Positions 1 through 6,478 of a DNA stretch of 12,153 bases are shown in pieces (within the stretch, counting starts at the first letter, position 1; every line of letters starts with the position of its first letter). The notes below the pieces were generated by a model. The model was given only the letters and a program-made list of their open reading frames with translations, was not told the DNA's origin and searched no databases. Made by a program: the position numbers and the translations under genes. This DNA comes from DASZFV01 sp035546175 (GTDB lineage: Bacteria; Myxococcota_A; Polyangia; Fen-1088): NCBI GenBank assembly GCA_035546175.1, contig DASZWW010000147.1, positions 1 through 12,153 on the forward strand, written 5' to 3'.

Positions 1-1017
1 GCCCGTGGAGGAGGCGTCGCCCGCGCCGCCGTCGGCGTTGCCGCCCGTGGCGCCGGTCGGAGCGGCCGGGACCATGGCGATGCCCTGCGCGCCGCGCGGA
101 TCGACGTAGCTCGAGCCGTCCTTCGAGTGCGAGAGGAGCCACTGGTACTGCGTCGTCTTGACCGCGTCCTTCGCCGGGCTCGTGCAGAAGGTGCCGTACG
201 CCGCGTACCAGACGTCGTGCATGATCATCTGGTAGCTGCCGAAGATGTGGCGCTCCATGAGCGTCTGCTTCGGCACGACGTCGTTGTACTCGTCGGCGAA
301 GGCGTAGTCGTAGCGGAAGAACGGCGACGCGCCCGACGCCTCGAGCTGCATCGAGTCCGTGACGTTGGCCATGTAGTTGGTGTCGAGCACGCCGTGGAAC
401 TGCCAGATGGGCATGTCGATGATCGCCATGCGCTGATCCCAGTTCGGCGGAACGCTGTCGCCCGGCACGACGGGCATGATCGCCGCCCACCGCGAGGCCA
501 TCGAGACGCCGAGGGTGTACGTCCCCTCGCCGCCGTACGACAGGCCCGTGAGGTAGAGGCGGTTCGGATCGCCGCCGTAGGTCGAGATGAGCTTGTCGAG
601 CACGCCGCCGACGTCGCTCGCGTGCGAGAGCCAGCCCGACGACTTGTCGATCTGCGGCGAGACGACGATGAACGGCCAGTTCCACGTCGGGTCCTCGACG
701 AGCCGGGGCAGGGAGTGCTTCGTGAGCACGCTGATCGACTGGGCCGCGCCGCCGGCGCCGCCGTCGCTCGCCTCGCCGCTGCCGTGCATGAAGACGATCA
801 CGGGCCACTTCTTCGCCGGGTCGTGGCCGAGCGGCAGGTACTGGAGGTACTTGAACGTGCCGAGCGTCTCGGTCGTCTGGCGCAGCGTGCCCGCGAGCGG
901 CGCGGCGTCGACGACGCGGTTCATGCTGGTGTAGCAGGTCGCCGTGACCGCGGCCTCGGCGGCGCGCGGCGCGGCAAGCGACAGGACGGCGGCGGCCGCC
1001 GTAAACGTGATCTTCAT
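1..1017 (-). CDS. Exported alpha/beta hydrolase (predicted peptidase/esterase), C-terminus cut by window edge
   Basis: The frame is open from ATG at 1017 to the window edge, giving 339 residues without a stop, so the 3' end lies outside. Residues 1-22 look like a signal peptide (K2, Ala/Leu-rich core, AEA cleavage site near 22). The rest fits the alpha/beta-hydrolase 'predicted peptidase' group related to PHB depolymerases. Visible motifs are oxyanion-type HGSGE (78-82), the nucleophile elbow GLSYGGEGTY with Ser160, FHGVLD (207-212) carrying the likely acid Asp212, and HDVWYAAY with the likely catalytic His267. Only two cysteines (28 and 278) remain in the mature chain and might pair outside the cytoplasm. 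After about residue 318 the sequence becomes a Pro/Gly/Asp/Ala/Ser/Thr linker, as seen before C-terminal anchors in Myxococcota; the anchor itself is not visible. A good Shine-Dalgarno GAGGAGG lies 7 nt before the ATG. The substrate (ester, polyester or peptide) cannot be read from sequence. Confidence 0.88.
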   Translation of the reverse strand, partial: MKITFTAAAAVLSLAAPRAAEAAVTATCYTSMNRVVDAAPLAGTLRQTTETLGTFKYLQYLPLGHDPAKKWPVIVFMHGSGEASDGGAGGAAQSISVLTKHSLPRLVEDPTWNWPFIVVSPQIDKSSGWLSHASDVGGVLDKLISTYGGDPNRLYLTGLSYGGEGTYTLGVSMASRWAAIMPVVPGDSVPPNWDQRMAIIDMPIWQFHGVLDTNYMANVTDSMQLEASGASPFFRYDYAFADEYNDVVPKQTLMERHIFGSYQMIMHDVWYAAYGTFCTSPAKDAVKTTQYQWLLSHSKDGSSYVDPRGAQGIAMVPAAPTGATGGNADGGAGDASSTG

Positions 1018-1064
1018 GAGGGAGCCTCCTCGACCCAAGGAGACGCATTTTAGGCCAGCTCGGC
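1018..1064 (-). promoter_or_regulatory. Leader of the hydrolase gene: candidate -10 box and strong Shine-Dalgarno
   Basis: This 47-bp gap separates the hslO stop from the hydrolase start. On the minus strand it holds TAAAAT (plus 1047-1052), matching the -10 consensus at five of six positions, and then GAGGAGG 7 nt before the ATG. The implied transcription start is near 1040, giving a leader of about 24 nt. No good -35 box is seen (the expected place lies in the end of hslO). Read-through from hslO is equally possible. Confidence 0.35.
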
Positions 1065-2018
1065 TCAGCTGGGCGGGCCGGCGGAGCCTTCGAGGTCGCG
1101 GCGGATGCGCTCGAGCTCGGCCTCGGTGAAGTCGTGACGCGCGCGGCAAAAGTTGCACGTGACCTCGGCCTTTCCGTCCTCGAGGATCATGTCGGCGAGC
1201 TCGGCCGTGCCCAGCAGCGCGAGCGCGGCGCCGGCCCGCTCGCGGGAGCACGGGCAGTGGAAGCGCACGGGGCGCGCGTCGAGGGCCTGCCAGGCGCCGA
1301 TGGCGTCGCCGAGCGCCTCCTCGACGAGCGTGCCGGGATCGCGCGGGACGTCGCCCGAGGTCGACCTCGACAGCGCGGCGCCCAGCGCGCCCGCCGCGAG
1401 GCGCTCGCGCGCGGCCGCGACGACGGCGGCGCCGCGGCCACCCGGCAGGGCCTGCACGAGCAGGCCGGCGGCGAAGGCGAGCGTCCCGTCGGCGGCCAGG
1501 ACGGTCTCGCAGCGGAGCGCGCTCTCGATCTGCTCGCTGTCGGTGAGGTACCGCTCGCAGTCCTCGTCGACCTCGCCCGTCGCGAACGCCGTCTGGCCGC
1601 GGAAGCTCTCGCGCAGCCCGAGGTCGCGCACGACGCTGACGACGCCCGTCTCGCCGAGGGCGCCGCCGAGGCGCGGCCGCTCGGGCGGCAGCGCGGGCAG
1701 CGCCTCGAGGCGCTTGACGAACGCGCGCGCCGTCCCCGTGGCCGTCGCGTCGACGGTGACGCCGCCGAGCGGCCCGTCGCCGAGCAGCTGCAGCGTGACG
1801 CGCTCCTCGTCCTTCGTGAGCGTCGCGAGCAGCAGGCCCGCGGTCACGCCGCGCGCGAGCACGACGGCCGCGGCGCCCGTGGCGTCGTGGCGGCGGATGG
1901 CCTCGCGCGCGACGCCCGTGGCCGTGACCGCGACGACGCGCGCGGCGCCCCCTCCGACGGTCGCGCGCAGGATCTCGTCCTCGCCGTCATCACGAGCGGC
2001 GTCCTCTGGTTCCGTCAT
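1065..2018 (-). CDS. hslO: Hsp33 redox-regulated holdase chaperone
   Basis: This 317-residue cytoplasmic protein matches Hsp33, the heat-shock holdase that is switched on by oxidation and binds unfolding proteins during oxidative or bleach stress. The diagnostic C-terminal zinc site is complete: FHCPCSRERA gives C255 and C257, and VTCNFCRARHDF gives C288 and C291, the CxC then CxxC pattern whose thiols release zinc and form disulfides on activation. The N-terminal body (about 15-200) contains family-like stretches such as the GVTAGLLLATL helix and the LGLRESFRGQT segment. It is somewhat longer than the E. coli protein (about 290 residues), mainly from an acidic N-terminal extension (residues 1-14). 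The ATG at 2018 has only a weak GAGG close in front. It diverges from the phosphatidyltransferase gene with 35 bp between starts, so the two probably have back-to-back promoters. Identification is firm. Confidence 0.95.
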   Translation of the reverse strand: MTEPEDAARDDGEDEILRATVGGGAARVVAVTATGVAREAIRRHDATGAAAVVLARGVTAGLLLATLTKDEERVTLQLLGDGPLGGVTVDATATGTARAFVKRLEALPALPPERPRLGGALGETGVVSVVRDLGLRESFRGQTAFATGEVDEDCERYLTDSEQIESALRCETVLAADGTLAFAAGLLVQALPGGRGAAVVAAARERLAAGALGAALSRSTSGDVPRDPGTLVEEALGDAIGAWQALDARPVRFHCPCSRERAGAALALLGTAELADMILEDGKAEVTCNFCRARHDFTEAELERIRRDLEGSAGPPS

Positions 2019-2053
2019 GGCCTCGAACCTGATGGTACGCTGACGAGCCTGCG

Positions 2054-2638
2054 ATGTCCGCGACGAACGACCGCTTCTGGACGTTGCCCAACGCGCTCAG
2101 CCTCTCGCGGCTGCCGCTCGGCGGGCTGTTCTGGCTCGCGCTCGCGCGCGGCTCGTCGCGCGCGGAGCTGCCGTTCGGCGTGCTCGCCGCCGCCGCGGGC
2201 ACCGACGTGCTCGATGGCTGGATCGCGCGGCGCCGCGGCACGAACCTGGCGGGCGTCGGCTCGTGGCTCGATCCCATCTGCGACAAGCTCTTCGTGGGCT
2301 CGGTGCTGGCGGCGCTCTTCGTCCAGCGGCGCGCGCCGCTCTCGCTGCTAGCGCTCGTCGCGGGCCGCGAGCTCCTGCAGCTGCCCATGGCGCTCGTCTA
2401 TCGCACGAGCCCGACGCTGCGCCGCTGGCTGCGCTACGACTTCCGCGCGAGCATCCTCGGCAAGAGCGCGACCGTCGTGCAGTTCCTGGCGGTGAGCGCC
2501 CTCATCCTGGGCGCCGAGGAGGCCTGGCCTCTGGCGGTCACCGCTTTCGCGCTGGGAATGTTCGCGCTCGGCGACTACATTCGTCGCGCCATCGTCATCG
2601 GCAAGCGACACTCACACACGCAGGAGCCCAGCGTATGA
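2054..2638 (+). CDS. CDP-alcohol phosphatidyltransferase (PGP synthase or cardiolipin-synthase type)
   Basis: This 194-residue integral membrane enzyme transfers a phosphatidyl group from CDP-diacylglycerol to an alcohol acceptor in phospholipid synthesis. The family signature is present: D51-x2-D54-G55-x2-A58-R59, then G69-x3-D73-x3-D77, whose aspartates bind the two metals and the CDP moiety. The early LPNALSLSRL (11-20) also fits. The spacer between A-R and the following Gly is 9 residues, as I recall for eukaryotic-type cardiolipin synthase, rather than the 8 of typical PgsA; this hints at cardiolipin synthase but does not prove it. Hydrophobic segments around 22-30, 40-50, 80-90, 95-105, 140-152 and 160-174 agree with about six membrane helices. 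No strong ribosome binding site precedes the ATG. Its stop overlaps the next start as ATGA, implying translational coupling to the SMP-30-like lipoprotein. Confidence 0.88.
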   Translation: MSATNDRFWTLPNALSLSRLPLGGLFWLALARGSSRAELPFGVLAAAAGTDVLDGWIARRRGTNLAGVGSWLDPICDKLFVGSVLAALFVQRRAPLSLLALVAGRELLQLPMALVYRTSPTLRRWLRYDFRASILGKSATVVQFLAVSALILGAEEAWPLAVTAFALGMFALGDYIRRAIVIGKRHSHTQEPSV

Positions 2639-3726
2639 AGCGCGACATCGGCAGGACGCGAGCGGGTCTGATCGGCGGTCGTCTCCTCGGCGTTTGCCTG
2701 ATCGGCTTGGCGGCCTGCCGGTCGGCGCCGCCCGCGCCCGCGCCCGCGAGCCCCGCGTCGGCCGCGCAGGCGTATCCCACGCTCGGCTCGGTCGAGCGGC
2801 TCGATCCCGCCCTGGACGCGCTCGTGGCTCCCGACGCGAAGATCGAGAAGCTCGCCGACGGGTTCACCTGGGCGGAGGGCCCCGTGTGGGCCAAGGACGG
2901 CGCCCTGCTGTTCTCCGACGTGCCCCAGAACGTCATTCACCGCTGGAAGGACGGCGAGGGCCTCACGGACTTCCTGCGCCCGAGCGGCTACACGGGCCAG
3001 GAGAAGCGCGGCGGCAACCTCGGCTCGAACGGCCTGACGTTCGACGGCGCGGGCCACCTGGTCCTCTGCCAGCACGGCGACCGGCGCGTGGCGCGCCTCG
3101 AGGCCGATCGCTCCTTCGTCACCCTGGCGGGCTCGATGGACGGCAAGCGCTTCAACAGCCCCAACGACGTCGTCTTTCGCTCGAACGGCGACATGTACTT
3201 CACCGACCCGGCCTACGGGTTCGAGGGCGCGCCCCCGACGTGGAAGCACGAGATCGGCTTCTCGGGCGTCTTCCGCCGCACGCCCGACGGCCAGGTGACG
3301 GCGCTCGTGAAGGACCTCACCTTCCCGAATGGGATCGCCTTCTCGCCCGACGAGAAGACGCTCTACGTCTCGAGCTCCGATCCCGAGCGCGCGATCTGGA
3401 TGGCCTACGACGTCGCGGCCGACGGCACGCTCGCGAACGGCCGCCTCTTCTTCGACGCCACGGACAAGGTGAAGGCCGGCAAGAAGGGCCTGCCCGACGG
3501 CATGAAGGTCGACGCGCACGGCAACGTCTTCGGCGGCGGCCCGGGCGGCGTCCTCGTCTTCTCGCCCGAGGGGAAGCACCTCGGCACGATCGTCACGACC
3601 GAGCCGACCGCCAACGTCGCCTTCGGGCCCGCCGAACCGGACGGCGGCTCCGTCCTCTACATGACGGCGCACGACAAGCTCTGCCGCATCCACCTCAAGA
3701 CGCGCGCCGCCGTCCTTCCGCACTGA
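2635..3726 (+). CDS. SMP-30/gluconolactonase-family lipoprotein
   Basis: This 363-residue protein starts at the ATG that overlaps the previous stop (ATGA). A longer in-frame opening upstream lies inside the phosphatidyltransferase and was rejected because this start gives a proper lipoprotein signal: R/K-rich start, hydrophobic 11-26, lipobox LAAC with Cys28, then a Pro/Ala tether (31-46). The body is an SMP-30/lactonase six-bladed beta-propeller. Its four key residues are recognisable: Glu81 in AEGPVW, Asn177 in SPNDV, Asn232 in FPNGIAFS and Asp288 in LPDGMKVD, corresponding to Glu18, Asn103, Asn154 and Asp204 of human SMP30 (metal and substrate site). It should therefore be a metal-dependent lactone or ester hydrolase, anchored in the envelope and facing the periplasm or the surface. 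The natural substrate is unknown; aldonolactones are the family default. Coupling to a lipid-synthesis gene may be fortuitous. Confidence 0.9.
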   Translation: MKRDIGRTRAGLIGGRLLGVCLIGLAACRSAPPAPAPASPASAAQAYPTLGSVERLDPALDALVAPDAKIEKLADGFTWAEGPVWAKDGALLFSDVPQNVIHRWKDGEGLTDFLRPSGYTGQEKRGGNLGSNGLTFDGAGHLVLCQHGDRRVARLEADRSFVTLAGSMDGKRFNSPNDVVFRSNGDMYFTDPAYGFEGAPPTWKHEIGFSGVFRRTPDGQVTALVKDLTFPNGIAFSPDEKTLYVSSSDPERAIWMAYDVAADGTLANGRLFFDATDKVKAGKKGLPDGMKVDAHGNVFGGGPGGVLVFSPEGKHLGTIVTTEPTANVAFGPAEPDGGSVLYMTAHDKLCRIHLKTRAAVLPH

Positions 3727-3821
3727 CGACGTGCTGCGGCGTCGCATCATCTAATAGGGCCGCCGCGCGATTGCGCGTGACCGGGCGCACGTCGTAAAAA
3801 TGCGTCCGCTCGGAGGTCTCG
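3727..3821 (+). promoter_or_regulatory. 95-bp intergenic region with inverted repeats, candidate promoter and Shine-Dalgarno
   Basis: The gap begins at the SMP-30 stop and ends at the next ATG. A perfect 9-bp inverted repeat frames most of it: ACGACGTGC (3726-3734) against GCACGTCGT (3787-3795). Inside are a smaller CGCGC / GCGCG hairpin with GATT loop (3764-3777) and CGACG / CGTCG (3727-3731 and 3740-3744), so the RNA could fold as a branched structure. A weak promoter TTGCGC (3771-3776), 18-bp spacer, TAAAAA (3795-3800) would start transcription near 3807. GGAGG at 3812-3816 is a good ribosome binding site 5 nt before the ATG. No T-run follows any stem, so a classical terminator is not supported. 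Confidence 0.35.
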
Positions 3822-4316
3822 ATGTCTCGCCGCGGCTCGCTCGCTCGCCTCGTCGCCCCCGGTTCGCTCGCGCTCGTCGGTCTGCTCGCGCTCGTCGCCG
3901 AGGCCAAGGTCGGCGACGCCGTCGTCGCCGCCTTCAAGGGCAAGATCGTGCTCTCGCGCGCGGCGGTCGGCGAGGGCGCCAACGACAAGGACACGATCGC
4001 GCGCCTCAAGGCCGCGCAGCTCACCGAGCTCGCGGGCAAGCCGGGCGACGACGGCGAGTCGTGGACGTTCCATTACATGGCGTTCCTCAGGAAGACGGGC
4101 AACGTCGGCCTCAGGCTGCAGTTCGTGAGCGCCGAGCTCGACCGCCGCCTCGCGGCCGAGATCGCGATCCCCATCCCCGACGTCGACAGCCCCGTGCTCG
4201 CGGGCGAGCTGACCGTCGGCGAGAGCCGCGGCCTGTCGCGCGGCAAGGCGTACCTCCTCAAGCTCGTCAACGACAAGGGCGAGGTCGTCGCGAAGACGTC
4301 GGCGACGTTCAAGTAG
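3822..4316 (+). CDS. Small exported protein of unknown function
   Basis: I do not recognise this 164-residue protein. The ATG is fixed by GGAGG 5 nt upstream and by a clear signal peptide: SRRGSLAR basic start, hydrophobic 10-26, and cleavage after A26-E-A28. The mature part of about 136 residues has no cysteine. It begins VGDAVVAAFKGKIVLSR and alternates short charged helices (DKDTIARLKAAQLTELAG, 55-72) with apparent beta strands (WTFHYMAFLRK, VGLRLQFVSAEL, AYLLKLVN, EVVAKTSATFK). The strand-rich C-terminal half with a closing hairpin (142-164) suggests a small beta-sandwich or immunoglobulin-like periplasmic domain. It lies alone between the SMP-30 lipoprotein and serC, on the same strand, with its own likely promoter. 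There is no catalytic motif, and I assign no function. Confidence 0.8.
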   Translation: MSRRGSLARLVAPGSLALVGLLALVAEAKVGDAVVAAFKGKIVLSRAAVGEGANDKDTIARLKAAQLTELAGKPGDDGESWTFHYMAFLRKTGNVGLRLQFVSAELDRRLAAEIAIPIPDVDSPVLAGELTVGESRGLSRGKAYLLKLVNDKGEVVAKTSATFK

Positions 4317-4386
4317 GGACGCCGCCGGAATCGGGTGCGACATCCCTGTTCCCGGGACGCTCGATCGATTATCCTCCTCCCCCGTC
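4317..4386 (+). promoter_or_regulatory. serC upstream gap with candidate -10 and no Shine-Dalgarno
   Basis: This 70-bp gap precedes serC. The last 17 bases before the ATG are almost all pyrimidine and hold no purine-rich ribosome binding site. TATCCT (4370-4375) resembles a -10 box (four of six) and would place the start of transcription at about 4382, only about 5 nt before the ATG, so serC may have an almost leaderless message. A perfect 8-bp palindrome TCCCGGGA (4350-4357) and TCGATCGA (4361-4368) lie just upstream of it. No convincing -35 is seen. Confidence 0.25.
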
Positions 4387-5466
4387 ATGACCAAACGCGT
4401 TTTCAATTTCTCCGCCGGTCCCGCCATGCTGCCGCTCGAGGTCCTCGAGGCCTCGGCCAAGGCGCTCGTCGACTACAACGGCAAGGGCTTCGGCATCGCC
4501 GAGTGCAGTCACCGCGGCAAGGAGTTCGACGGCGTGCTCGACGAGGCGCTCGCGCTCACGCGCAAGCTGCTCTCGGTGCCCGACACGCACGACATCCTCT
4601 TCCTCCAGGGCGGCGCGACGCAGCTCTTCGCGACCATCCCCATGAACTTCCTCAACGGCCCGGCGGACTACGTCGTGGGCGGCGAGTGGTCGAAGAAGGC
4701 CGTCGACATGGCCAAGCCCGTCGGCGGCGACAAGATCCGCGTCATCGCCTCGAGCGAGTCGACCGAGTTCGACGGCCCGCCCACGGGCTGGACGGCCGAC
4801 CCGAAGGCGTCGTACCTGCACGTCTGCTCGAACGAGACGGTGCACGGACACCGCCTCGCCGAGTGGCCGGAGCACCCGACGCTGGTCGTCGACGCAAGCT
4901 CCGAGATGATGTCGCGCCCGCACCCCGTGGACCGCACGGCCGTCATCTACGCGGGCGCGCAGAAGAACCTCGGCGCCTCGGGCACGGTCGTGGCGATCAT
5001 CCGCAAGGATCTCTTCGAGCGCATCCCCAAGACGCTGCCGAAGATCTTCAGCTTCAAGGCGCACGCCGAGGCGAAGAGCTGCCTCAACACGCCGCCCACG
5101 TTCGGCATCTACATGCTGCTGGAGACGTTTCGCTGGATGGACCGCCAGGGCGGCCTGCGGGCGCTCGAGGAGGTCAACGAGGCCAAGGCCAAGGTGATCT
5201 ACGACGCCATCGACAACTCGGGCGGCTACTACAAGGGCACGGTCGCCGACAAGGCGGCGCGCAGCCACATGAACGTGACCTTCCGCCTGCCGAGCGAGGA
5301 GCTCACCGACAAGTTCATCAAGGAGGCGTCGGGCCAGGGGCTGGTCGCGCTCAAGGGCTACCGCACCGTCGGCGGCATCCGCGCCTCGATCTACAACGCC
5401 ATGCCGCTCGAGGGCTGCCAGAAGCTCGCCGAGCTCATGAAGCAGTTCGCCAAGGCGAACGGCTGA
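4387..5466 (+). CDS. serC: Phosphoserine aminotransferase
   Basis: This 359-residue cytoplasmic PLP enzyme interconverts 3-phosphohydroxypyruvate and O-phosphoserine with glutamate as amino donor (second step of serine synthesis); in organisms with the DXP-dependent route it also serves vitamin B6 synthesis. The start FNFSAGPAMLP is characteristic. SHRGKEF (41-47) provides the substrate-binding His-Arg, GGAT (75-78) the PLP-phosphate loop, W101 the ring-stacking Trp, D169 in VVDASSEMMSRP the pyridine-nitrogen Asp, and K193 in AGAQKNLG the Schiff-base lysine. NTPPT (234-238) and the C-terminal KGYRTVGGIRASIYNAMP (323-340) complete the family pattern. The length is normal. It is not next to serA or serB. 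It converges on folA with only 15 bp between stop codons and no visible hairpin there. Confidence 0.97.
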   Translation: MTKRVFNFSAGPAMLPLEVLEASAKALVDYNGKGFGIAECSHRGKEFDGVLDEALALTRKLLSVPDTHDILFLQGGATQLFATIPMNFLNGPADYVVGGEWSKKAVDMAKPVGGDKIRVIASSESTEFDGPPTGWTADPKASYLHVCSNETVHGHRLAEWPEHPTLVVDASSEMMSRPHPVDRTAVIYAGAQKNLGASGTVVAIIRKDLFERIPKTLPKIFSFKAHAEAKSCLNTPPTFGIYMLLETFRWMDRQGGLRALEEVNEAKAKVIYDAIDNSGGYYKGTVADKAARSHMNVTFRLPSEELTDKFIKEASGQGLVALKGYRTVGGIRASIYNAMPLEGCQKLAELMKQFAKANG

Positions 5467-5481
5467 TCCGAGCGCCGTCCC

Positions 5482-5976
5482 TCAGGCCTCGCGCTCGTAG
5501 GTCAGGTACGTCACGCGGTCGCCGCGGCGGCTCTGCGTGATCTTCCAGCCCGTCATGTCGAAGCGGGGGTAGAAGGTGTCGCCGTCGGTCGCGAAGTCGA
5601 TGGCGGTGTAGAGGATGCGGGTCGCGTAGGGGAAGGTGGCCTCGAAGATCTGGGCGCCGCCGACGACGATGGGATCGGGGTCGGTGGCGCGCGCGAGGGC
5701 GATGGCGTCCTCGATCGTGGAGACGACCTCGCGGCCGCTGCCGCTCACGGCGCCGGAGCGGGAGACGACGATGTTACGGCGGCCGGGCAGGGGCGCGCCG
5801 CGCTCGTCCCACGTGCGGCGGCCCATGATGATCGCGTGGCCCATCGTCATGTCGCGGAAGAAGGCGCGGTCCTCGGGGAGGTCCCAGGGGAGCGCGCCGT
5901 CCTTGCCCATCACGCCGTTCTTCGCGACGGCGACGATGAACGTCAGCGGCGGTCGCGCGGCGGGTGGCGTCGGCAT
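5482..5976 (-). CDS. folA: Dihydrofolate reductase
   Basis: This 164-residue enzyme reduces dihydrofolate to tetrahydrofolate with NADPH. Family features appear in order: FIVAVAKNGVMGKDGALPWDLPEDRAFF (13-40, here read in parts) includes the flexible loop, W31 and the catalytic acid D36 equivalent to E. coli Asp27; MGRRTWD (51-57) is the NADPH-binding Arg/Thr segment; LPGRRNIVVSR (63-73) is the next conserved strand; IVVGGAQIF (103-111) holds the Gly-Gly cofactor turn; and T124 in LYTAID corresponds to the conserved Thr near the pterin. The length is typical. There is no thymidylate synthase gene beside it, unlike many thyA-folA pairs. The ATG at 5976 lacks a clear Shine-Dalgarno. The gene diverges from the OsmC-family gene with only 23 bp between the two start codons, so the promoters must overlap or lie inside the coding regions. 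Confidence 0.96.
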   Translation of the reverse strand: MPTPPAARPPLTFIVAVAKNGVMGKDGALPWDLPEDRAFFRDMTMGHAIIMGRRTWDERGAPLPGRRNIVVSRSGAVSGSGREVVSTIEDAIALARATDPDPIVVGGAQIFEATFPYATRILYTAIDFATDGDTFYPRFDMTGWKITQSRRGDRVTYLTYEREA

Positions 5977-5980
5977 GGCG

Positions 5981-5999
5981 GCGGCTTAAGCTTAGCCGC
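5981..5999. promoter_or_regulatory. 19-bp inverted repeat filling the folA / OsmC divergent gap
   Basis: The 23-bp space between the divergent starts holds GCGGCT (5981-5986), a 7-bp spacer TAAGCTT and AGCCGC (5994-5999). The arms are perfect complements. The right arm abuts the OsmC ATG and the left arm ends 5 bp before the folA ATG. It may be an operator for a dimeric regulator controlling both genes, or a hairpin hiding the start sites. The central TAAGCTTA is the only AT-rich spot and could contribute to a -10 element. The function is inferred. Confidence 0.4.
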
Positions 6000-6461
6000 A
6001 TGTCTCAGCACCGAGCGACGATCAAGTGGAAGGCGGGGGAGGGCGACTTCCTCAAGGGGCGGTACTCGCGCGAGCACACGTGGACGCTCGACGGCGGCAT
6101 GATCATTCAGGCGTCGTCGTCGCCGTCGGTCGTGCCCGTGCCCATGTCGAACCCCGCGTACTGTGATCCCGAGGAGGCGTTCGTGGCCTCGCTGTCGAGC
6201 TGCCACATGCTGACGTACCTCTATTTGGCGATGAAGAAGGGCTTCGTCGTGACGAGCTACGACGACGAGGCCGTGGGCACGATGACGAAGAACGAGCGGG
6301 GCACGCCGTGGATCAGCAGCGTCGTGCTGCGGCCGAAGGTCGTCTACGGGGGCGACAAGCGGCCCACGCCCGAGGAGGAGCGCGCGCTCCACGAGGGCGC
6401 GCACGACGGCTGCTTCATCTCGCAGTCGGTGAGGACCGAGGTCGAGGTCGAGGCGGCGTAG
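6000..6461 (+). CDS. OsmC-family peroxiredoxin-like protein
   Basis: This 153-residue protein belongs to the OsmC/Ohr superfamily, thiol-dependent reductases of organic hydroperoxides. The two reactive cysteines are in the right places: C68 in EEAFVASLSSCHMLTYLYLAM (central helix, quoted in family order) and C138 in AHDGCFISQSV. The start MSQHRATIKW followed by a beta-rich N-terminal part, and the C-terminal strand RTEVEVEA, also fit. It resembles general OsmC/YhfA-type members more than classical Ohr, and the exact substrate is not determined. A GTG at 5964 in the same frame would start inside folA; the ATG at 6000 fits family N-termini better, although no Shine-Dalgarno precedes it. It shares a palindromic gap with divergent folA and ends 27 bp from the convergent dehydrogenase, with a shared hairpin between them. 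Confidence 0.9.
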   Translation: MSQHRATIKWKAGEGDFLKGRYSREHTWTLDGGMIIQASSSPSVVPVPMSNPAYCDPEEAFVASLSSCHMLTYLYLAMKKGFVVTSYDDEAVGTMTKNERGTPWISSVVLRPKVVYGGDKRPTPEEERALHEGAHDGCFISQSVRTEVEVEAA

Positions 6462-6478
6462 GGCCCGCGCCTCGAGGG

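Noticed and set aside
127..1053. 308-codon plus-strand open frame opposite the exported hydrolase
   Set aside because: The translation is an Arg/Val/Asp/His-rich shadow without a domain; the opposite strand carries a complete hydrolase with signal peptide and catalytic motifs.
1134..2351. 405-codon plus-strand open frame opposite Hsp33 and into the phosphatidyltransferase
   Set aside because: Shadow of hslO, which has the full zinc site; the frame has no recognisable motif and runs into another gene.
2575..3750. 391-codon minus-strand open frame opposite the SMP-30 lipoprotein
   Set aside because: Shadow translation; the plus-strand gene has lipobox, four conserved active-site residues and ATGA coupling.
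5964..5999. In-frame GTG at 5964 as an earlier start of the OsmC-family protein
   Set aside because: It would lie inside folA and add a basic 12-residue stretch without family similarity; ATG 6000 gives a normal N-terminus.
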